From NCBI GenBank assembly GCA_900759435.1, contig CAAEVD010000182.1, forward strand, positions 1-11,368: 11,368 nt of DNA, in the 5' to 3' direction. Positions 6,808 through 11,368 of this stretch are shown here, piece by piece; position 1 is the first letter of the stretch, and the number at the start of each line of letters is the position of its first letter. The notes below the pieces were generated by a model. It was not told where the DNA came from and did no database searches. It saw nothing but the letters and a program-made list of their open reading frames with translations. The stretch comes from an uncultured Collinsella sp. (GTDB lineage: Bacteria > Actinomycetota > Coriobacteriia > Coriobacteriales > Coriobacteriaceae). The translations under genes were made by a program, and so were the position numbers.

Positions 6808-8943
6808 CTAATGGATAAGCTTAAAGTCCAAGTGCCCACGCGTGGTATTGACGCGCGAGACCTCGATGATCACGCGCTGCCCCAGCTCGTAACGGGTGCC
6901 CGTGTCGGCACCCGTCAGCGTAAGCGCGTCCTCGTCGAACTCGAGCCACTCGTTGCCCAGGCTCTTAATTGAAACCAGGCCCTCGACCTGTGTTAGGTCC
7001 AAGCGCACAAAGAGGCCCATGCTGCTAACCCACGAGACGGTTCCGGCATAGCGCTCACCCAGACGGTCCTCATAGTACTGGGCAATCTTGATCTTTTGCG
7101 TCGCATGGCTGGCGGCATCTGCCGCGCGCTCGGCATCGCTACATGCGCGGCAGATCTGCGGCAGAATGCGCGGCAGCGACTCGCGCCCCTTGCCGATCAG
7201 CCGCGGCGTACGGACCAAGGCGTCCTTGCCGCCGAGCTGCTCATAGGCCAACTGCAGTTTGAGCACGCGGTGCACCACCAGATCGGGGTAGCGACGGATG
7301 GGACTCGTAAAGTGACAGTAGCACGGCGCGGCGAGCGCAAAGTGGCCCTCGTTGCGCGGCTTGTACAGCGCGCGCTGCATGCTGCGCAGAAGCAGCGTGT
7401 TGACGAGCGGTGCGTTGGCCGTACCGGCGGCAGCATCAACTGCAGCCTGCAGCTCATCGGGGCTCCCCAGGGCAATACCGGCAGCACGGCGATCGTCGAT
7501 GATGCCTAGCTGCGCCAGCGCAACGGCGGCACCGTGCAGGCTATCGGGGCTCGGATCCTCATGCACGCGATAGCAGGCCTCGATATCACGGTCTGCCAGC
7601 CACTCTGCAACGCACTCGTTGGCGAGCAGCATGGCTTCCTCGATAAGCGACGTGGCACACGAACGCTCACGCGCCACAATCTGCACGGGCACTCCGTCCT
7701 CATCCAATAGAGCGCGAATCTCGGCCGTGTCAAAATCGACTGAGCCGCGGGCGCGACGAATACGACGGCGAAGTTCGGCGAGTTCGTTGGCGGCGACAAG
7801 GAAATCGCCGAGGTCGACGTTGTAGCCGCGGGCGGCCTCCTCGCACGCAAGACCGCGCTCAAGCGCTTCCTCGCGCGAGGTCTCGGCAGCCGCAACATCC
7901 TCGGCCGCACCCTCCAGCACCGAATACTCAACCGCGCCGGCACGCACCAGCAGCGCCTCGGCGCCGTCATAGTCCATACGCACACGCGAGCGAATCACGC
8001 TGGGGTACGGATCGTAATGCCGCACGCGACCCTGTGCATCGAGCTCAATGTCAACGGTAAACGCAAGACGGTCCTCGTCAGGGCGAAGCGAGCACAGGTC
8101 ACAGGACAGGCGTTCGGGCAGCATGGGAAGCACGCGATCGGCCAGATACACCGATGTCGTACGATGGCGAGCCTCAAGATCGATATGCCCGTCCCAAGCC
8201 ACATAGTGTGAAACGTCGGCGATATGCACACCCAGCTTGTAGCCACCCTCGGGCGTGCGCTCCAGCGAAATGGCGTCGTCAAAGTCGCGCGCGTCGACTG
8301 GGTCGATCGTGATGACAAAGCGGTCGCGCAGATCGCGGCGGAGCGGGTCCTTAAGCGCCGCGGACACATCGAGCGAAAGCCCCTCGGCCTCGTCCAGCGC
8401 GGCCTCGGGATAGCTATCGGTATAGCCGTAACGCGCCATCACATATTGAACGCCCAAATCGGGCGCGTCATCTCCGCCAATGCGGCGCTCGATCGTCACG
8501 GTACCCGATTCCAGGCGCGTCGGGTAGGTCAAAATGCGCGCGACAACAGCATCACCCGGGTAGACGCCCAGACGATCCGCCGAGGTATCCTCGGGCAGAA
8601 TGAAGAAGTCGGCCTTCAGACGCGAATCGAGCGGCTCGATCACACCGAGCGGACCGGCGGTCTGGTACGTGCCCACCACGCTTATGGCTGCACGCTCAAC
8701 CACGCTTTCGATCACGGCGCGCCGCTCACCGTGCGGGCTGTTCTTAATGCTCACGGCAACGGTATCGCCATCCATGATCTCGCGCTTACCGCGGCCCATG
8801 ACCTTGTAGTCGCCGTTTTCGGTTACAACGTAGGCGCTATGCTCATGGAGCTGCACGCGCCCGGTCAGGCTCGGACGGCGTTCGCTGCGCACCGGCCCGC
8901 GCTGATTGCGAGCTCCACGCTTATGCTTGTTATTGCGCCCCAT
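6808..8943 (-). CDS. rnr: Ribonuclease R (RNB-family 3'-5' exoribonuclease)
   Basis: This 711-residue RNase II/R-family enzyme degrades structured RNA processively from the 3' end in the cytoplasm. The order is a basic N-terminus (1-23), OB-type cold-shock domains (about 24-160), a catalytic RNB domain (about 200-540) and a C-terminal S1 domain (about 629-709). The metal-binding aspartates D214, D220, D222 and D223 in IDPVDARDFDDAIS match D272, D278, D280 and D281 of E. coli RNase R. GVHIADVSHYV (238-248) and SVYLADRVLPMLPE (264-277) are also typical. It is shorter than E. coli RNase R (813) mainly through shorter terminal basic regions, which is normal for Gram-positives. The ATG at 8941-8943 has AGGAGG close upstream. 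The gene follows the ftsX terminator. In many Gram-positives smpB comes next; here the next genes are a recombinase and a VanZ-like gene. Confidence 0.95.
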   Translation of the reverse strand: MGRNNKHKRGARNQRGPVRSERRPSLTGRVQLHEHSAYVVTENGDYKVMGRGKREIMDGDTVAVSIKNSPHGERRAVIESVVERAAISVVGTYQTAGPLGVIEPLDSRLKADFFILPEDTSADRLGVYPGDAVVARILTYPTRLESGTVTIERRIGGDDAPDLGVQYVMARYGYTDSYPEAALDEAEGLSLDVSAALKDPLRRDLRDRFVITIDPVDARDFDDAISLERTPEGGYKLGVHIADVSHYVAWDGHIDLEARHRTTSVYLADRVLPMLPERLSCDLCSLRPDEDRLAFTVDIELDAQGRVRHYDPYPSVIRSRVRMDYDGAEALLVRAGAVEYSVLEGAAEDVAAAETSREEALERGLACEEAARGYNVDLGDFLVAANELAELRRRIRRARGSVDFDTAEIRALLDEDGVPVQIVARERSCATSLIEEAMLLANECVAEWLADRDIEACYRVHEDPSPDSLHGAAVALAQLGIIDDRRAAGIALGSPDELQAAVDAAAGTANAPLVNTLLLRSMQRALYKPRNEGHFALAAPCYCHFTSPIRRYPDLVVHRVLKLQLAYEQLGGKDALVRTPRLIGKGRESLPRILPQICRACSDAERAADAASHATQKIKIAQYYEDRLGERYAGTVSWVSSMGLFVRLDLTQVEGLVSIKSLGNEWLEFDEDALTLTGADTGTRYELGQRVIIEVSRVNTTRGHLDFKLIH

Positions 8944-9020
8944 GGCGCCTCCTAACTATCGATTGCGAACTCCAAAGAGTCTACCCAAATGATTCTCTTT
9001 CCTGCCGTCCCCTAGGGATC

Positions 9021-9054
9021 AAAAAACGGGCCGCCCCATAAGAGACGACCCGTT
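9021..9054 (-). terminator. Strong intrinsic terminator after ftsX
   Basis: On the minus strand 9054-9042 pairs with 9037-9025 over 13 base pairs, including three G-U wobbles, around a 4-nt TTAT loop. The stem ends in CCCGTT and runs into six T residues (9026-9021). It begins 25 bp past the ftsX stop, so it should end the ftsEX transcript and separate it from rnr. Confidence 0.9.
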
Positions 9055-9078
9055 GGAAGGGATGAATTCCAAGCATGC

Positions 9079-9999
9079 CTACACGCGCAGGTAGCGGCGC
9101 ATGGCGATGGCAGAACCAAAGAAACCGATAATCACGCCGACCAGAATCAGCGCAGCATAGGTCACCAGGTAGTACTGCATCGGCAGGGCAAACGACATCC
9201 AGCCGATGCTCTCCTGCAGACGCGGAATCATCAGATTGCGCAGCAGCTCCAGAACGCCGATGGAAAGCAGCGAGCCCAAAATGGCCTGCAGCACGCCCTC
9301 GGTGATAAACGGGCCACGAATGAAGCCGTTGCTGGCGCCGACCAGACGCATAATCGCAATCTCACGACGACGCGCCGTGATGGACAGGCGAATCGTGTTG
9401 TTGATGAAGATGAATGCGATAAAGGTCAGAAGACCAACGAGCACCACGGCGGCGATGCGGATGTAGTTGGTCACCTGGAACAGGCGGCTCACTTCCTCCT
9501 GGCCGTACAGCACGCTCGCGTTGACGTCGCCGTCATCCGCGATCTTCTGGAAATCGGCATCCTTCTTGAGCTTCTTTGCCGTGCTCTCGACCTTGGACGG
9601 ATCGTCCATCTCAATAGCGAAGGAAGCCGGCAGCGGGTTCTGGCCATCGAGCGCGCTCATGGTGGCGTCGGCGTTGCCCGACATCTTGCTCGTATACTCG
9701 GCCAGCGCGTCGTCCTTGTCCTTATAGGTCACGGACTTGACGTTATTCCACGTCTTAAGCTCGGCCTCAAAAGCCTGAACATCGGCCTGATCGGCGTCAT
9801 CACTAATGAACGCGTTGATGACAACCTGATCCTCGACGGTGCCGATCACGGAGTTCAGCATCGCAGAGCCCATGATGAACAGGCCGATGATAAACAGCGA
9901 AAGGAAGATCGTGATGACGGCGCCGAGCGAGGTAGTCCAGTTACGGAAGAAGTGGCTGATTGCCTCTTTGAAGGAGTAGCCCACGTTAGTTGGTGCCAT
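9079..9999 (-). CDS. ftsX: Cell division protein FtsX
   Basis: This 306-residue protein is the permease-like partner of FtsE. The FtsEX complex sits at the division site and uses ATP-driven conformational change to activate cell-wall hydrolases rather than to transport a substrate. Four membrane segments are visible: about 26-48, 181-201, 234-254 and 279-299. The extracellular domain (about 49-178), which recruits hydrolases in other bacteria, lies between the first two. The cytoplasmic stretch TARRREIAIMRLVGASNGFIRGPF (208-231; key residues EIAIMRLVGA) matches the MacB/FtsX-like permease loop that contacts FtsE. The ATG at 9997-9999 lies inside the end of ftsE, an overlap of 14 nt, with GGGGAGG upstream within ftsE, so the two are translationally coupled. 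No hydrolase gene follows; a terminator does. Confidence 0.95.
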   Translation of the reverse strand: MAPTNVGYSFKEAISHFFRNWTTSLGAVITIFLSLFIIGLFIMGSAMLNSVIGTVEDQVVINAFISDDADQADVQAFEAELKTWNNVKSVTYKDKDDALAEYTSKMSGNADATMSALDGQNPLPASFAIEMDDPSKVESTAKKLKKDADFQKIADDGDVNASVLYGQEEVSRLFQVTNYIRIAAVVLVGLLTFIAFIFINNTIRLSITARRREIAIMRLVGASNGFIRGPFITEGVLQAILGSLLSIGVLELLRNLMIPRLQESIGWMSFALPMQYYLVTYAALILVGVIIGFFGSAIAMRRYLRV

Positions 10000-11206
10000 A
10001 GTTGCCGTAACCTCCCCTCTCCTGGTCGCGGATGACGTGGCCGCCCTCGAGGGCGATCACGCGACGGTGCATGCTATCGACCATCTCGCGGTCGTGCGTG
10101 GCGACGATCACGGTGGTGCCGGTGCGGTTAATACGCTCAAGCAGCTTCATGATGCCCAGCGAGATCGCCGGGTCGAGGTTGCCCGTGGGCTCGTCGCAGA
10201 TCAGCAGCGGCGGACGGTTGACCATAGCACGGGCGACGGCAACGCGCTGCTGCTCGCCACCGGAAAGCTGGTCGGGCAGCGAGTCCATCTGATCGGCCAG
10301 GCCGACCAGACGCAGCACCTCGGGCACCTGGCTGCGAATGACGCCCTTGGGCTTGCCGATGCACTGCAGGGCAAACGCCACGTTTTCGTAGGCGGTCTTT
10401 TGCGGCAGAAGCTTAAAGTCCTGGAACACGGCGCCAATCTGGCGGCGCAGGAACGGAACCTTGCGGTTCTTGATCTTCATGAGGTCCTGACCGGCAACCA
10501 GGATGCGGCCGCTCGTCGGCTTGACGTCACGGTTGAGCGTCGACAGCAGCGTGGTCTTACCCGAGCCGGAGTGACCGACCAGGAAGACGAACTCGCCCGG
10601 ATAGATCTCGATGTTGATGTCGTCGAGTGCAGGCTTGTTGGGCTGTGCCGGATAGATCTTGGTGACATGCTCCATAAGGATGACGGGCTCGACACCGGCC
10701 TGCTTGGCCATCTTCTTGCGGCTGGCCTGCGGATCGATGGGCGCAAACACCGACGTAAAATCGGGGTTGTTGAGCGCGTTATCGAGGCTTGCGACCTCGG
10801 CTGCCTGATCGCTCTCGACCACCGGGGCAGCAGGCTGCGTGGGGTCGGGAATAGCGGCAAAGAGACCGGACTGCGCAGGCTGAGGAGCCGGCGTCGCAGG
10901 GGCCAAGGGGTCGGGAATGCCGGCCATGGTAGGCTGCGGCGTGGCGGCACCAGCCTGAGGCTGCTCCACGCGAGCGGTCACGGCCTGAACGGGCTCAAAA
11001 CCCGCCGTGCCGGAAAGCGCGACATCGCTGGTTGGATTGTAGGCAAAGGGATCGGATGCCGGCTGTGCCTGATCTGCCGGCTGAGCGGGGGCCTGAGCAA
11101 CAGGCTGGCCCTCTGAATCCGGAGTGGCGAAACGACTGCCCTGGACGCCTGCCTGCGTCTTGGGGGCATCATCGCCCGCACCGGAGGTACGGAAGTGGTT
11201 ACCCAC
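9986..11206 (-). CDS. ftsE: Cell division ATP-binding protein FtsE with long N-terminal extension
   Basis: This 406-residue protein is the cytoplasmic ATPase of the FtsEX complex. Residues 174-400 are a complete ABC domain: Walker A GHSGSGKTT (211-219), Q-loop FQDF (261-264), signature LSGGEQQ (314-320), Walker B LLICDEP (334-340) and H-loop ATHD (369-372). Ordinary FtsE is about 230 residues. Here about 173 extra residues precede the domain, rich in Pro, Ala, Gln and Asp, predicted disordered, with FAAIPDP (116-122) and FAPIDP (154-159) as repeated motifs. The start is GTG at 11204-11206, with AAGGAG 5 nt upstream. An internal ATG at M166 would give a standard-length protein, but has no good ribosome site. 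The continuous open frame and strong site support the long form. It overlaps ftsX by 14 nt. Confidence 0.93.
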   Translation of the reverse strand: MGNHFRTSGAGDDAPKTQAGVQGSRFATPDSEGQPVAQAPAQPADQAQPASDPFAYNPTSDVALSGTAGFEPVQAVTARVEQPQAGAATPQPTMAGIPDPLAPATPAPQPAQSGLFAAIPDPTQPAAPVVESDQAAEVASLDNALNNPDFTSVFAPIDPQASRKKMAKQAGVEPVILMEHVTKIYPAQPNKPALDDINIEIYPGEFVFLVGHSGSGKTTLLSTLNRDVKPTSGRILVAGQDLMKIKNRKVPFLRRQIGAVFQDFKLLPQKTAYENVAFALQCIGKPKGVIRSQVPEVLRLVGLADQMDSLPDQLSGGEQQRVAVARAMVNRPPLLICDEPTGNLDPAISLGIMKLLERINRTGTTVIVATHDREMVDSMHRRVIALEGGHVIRDQERGGYGNYGTN

Positions 11207-11251
11207 TGGTGCTCCTTATCGTCGTGCGTTTAAACTACATGAGCGCTTTGT

Positions 11252-11276
11252 ATTTTAGCAGCATTAGCTTTGCTGC
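11252..11276 (-). promoter_or_regulatory. Likely extended -10 promoter of ftsEX overlapping a dyad
   Basis: On the minus strand TGCTAAAAT is an extended -10 element (TG-N-TAAAAT; hexamer at 11257-11252), 46 bp upstream of the ftsE GTG. No good -35 is present at 16-18 nt spacing, which an extended -10 can tolerate. GCAGCA (11258-11263) and TGCTGC (11271-11276) form a perfect dyad directly upstream of the hexamer, sharing its TG motif. This could be an operator or the 3'-end hairpin of the upstream gene, though no T-run follows it. Confidence 0.4.
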
Positions 11277-11296
11277 ACATAAGAAGCATGGCGTGG

Positions 11297-11368
11297 TTAG
11301 GGATCCCGTCGGCCGGACACAGGGTTACTCTCCAAATCGTCCTCGGACATGTCGGAGCCTCCGCTGCG
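11297..11368 (-). CDS. C-terminal tail of an unidentified upstream gene (partial)
   Basis: From the right edge the minus-strand frame reads RSGGSDMSEDDLESNPVSGR followed by RDP and a TAA stop at 11299-11297. This acidic, Ser/Asp-rich tail looks like a disordered protein end. It precedes ftsE by 90 bp in the same direction. In several Gram-positives prfB precedes ftsE, but these 23 residues cannot confirm that. It could equally be another frame that happens to be open. Confidence 0.4.
   Translation of the reverse strand, partial: RSGGSDMSEDDLESNPVSGRRDP

Noticed and set aside
8224..8955. Plus-strand open frame of 243 codons
   Set aside because: It is antisense to the catalytic and OB domains of rnr, with no recognisable domain or start signal.
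10037..11116. Plus-strand open frame of 359 codons
   Set aside because: It is antisense to ftsE and its reading is low-complexity Gly/Arg/Leu/His. FtsE carries all ABC motifs on the other strand.

Overview
The window looks like a piece of a high-GC Gram-positive chromosome. The gene set and protein style, especially an FtsE with a long Pro/Ala/Gln-rich N-terminal extension next to a RpiR-regulated MurNAc recycling operon, suggest Coriobacteriia, probably a Collinsella-like gut bacterium. That placement is an inference; there is no rRNA or other marker here. Every complete gene is on the minus strand. Only a 14-codon gene tail at the left edge is on the plus strand.

Left part (1-691): the plus-strand tail converges on a small thioredoxin-fold ArsC/Spx-family gene. 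Between them lies an array of imperfect repeats with a strict 31-nt phase (62-nt double units, each able to fold as a hairpin).

Centre-left (692-5220): a complete peptidoglycan amino-sugar salvage operon, in transcription order murR (RpiR-type regulator), murQ (MurNAc-6P etherase), murP (PTS EIIBC) and mupG (6-phospho-N-acetylmuramidase, DUF871). The PTS imports and phosphorylates MurNAc or MurNAc-GlcNAc, MupG splits the phosphorylated disaccharide, and MurQ converts MurNAc-6P to GlcNAc-6P. A strong intrinsic terminator lies between murP and mupG, so mupG is probably expressed at a different level. A palindromic candidate operator lies upstream of murR.

Centre (5221-6807): a VanZ-like membrane protein with a TTG start and a solitary small serine recombinase. 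Upstream of the recombinase is a 60-bp cluster of AGGT-type half-sites, a candidate res site or autoregulatory operator.

Right part (6808-11368): RNase R, then ftsX and ftsE with overlapping reading frames and a strong terminator after ftsX. Upstream of ftsE are a likely extended -10 promoter and the tail of another minus-strand gene. The cell-wall theme recurs: FtsEX controls wall hydrolases during division, and the mur operon recovers wall fragments.
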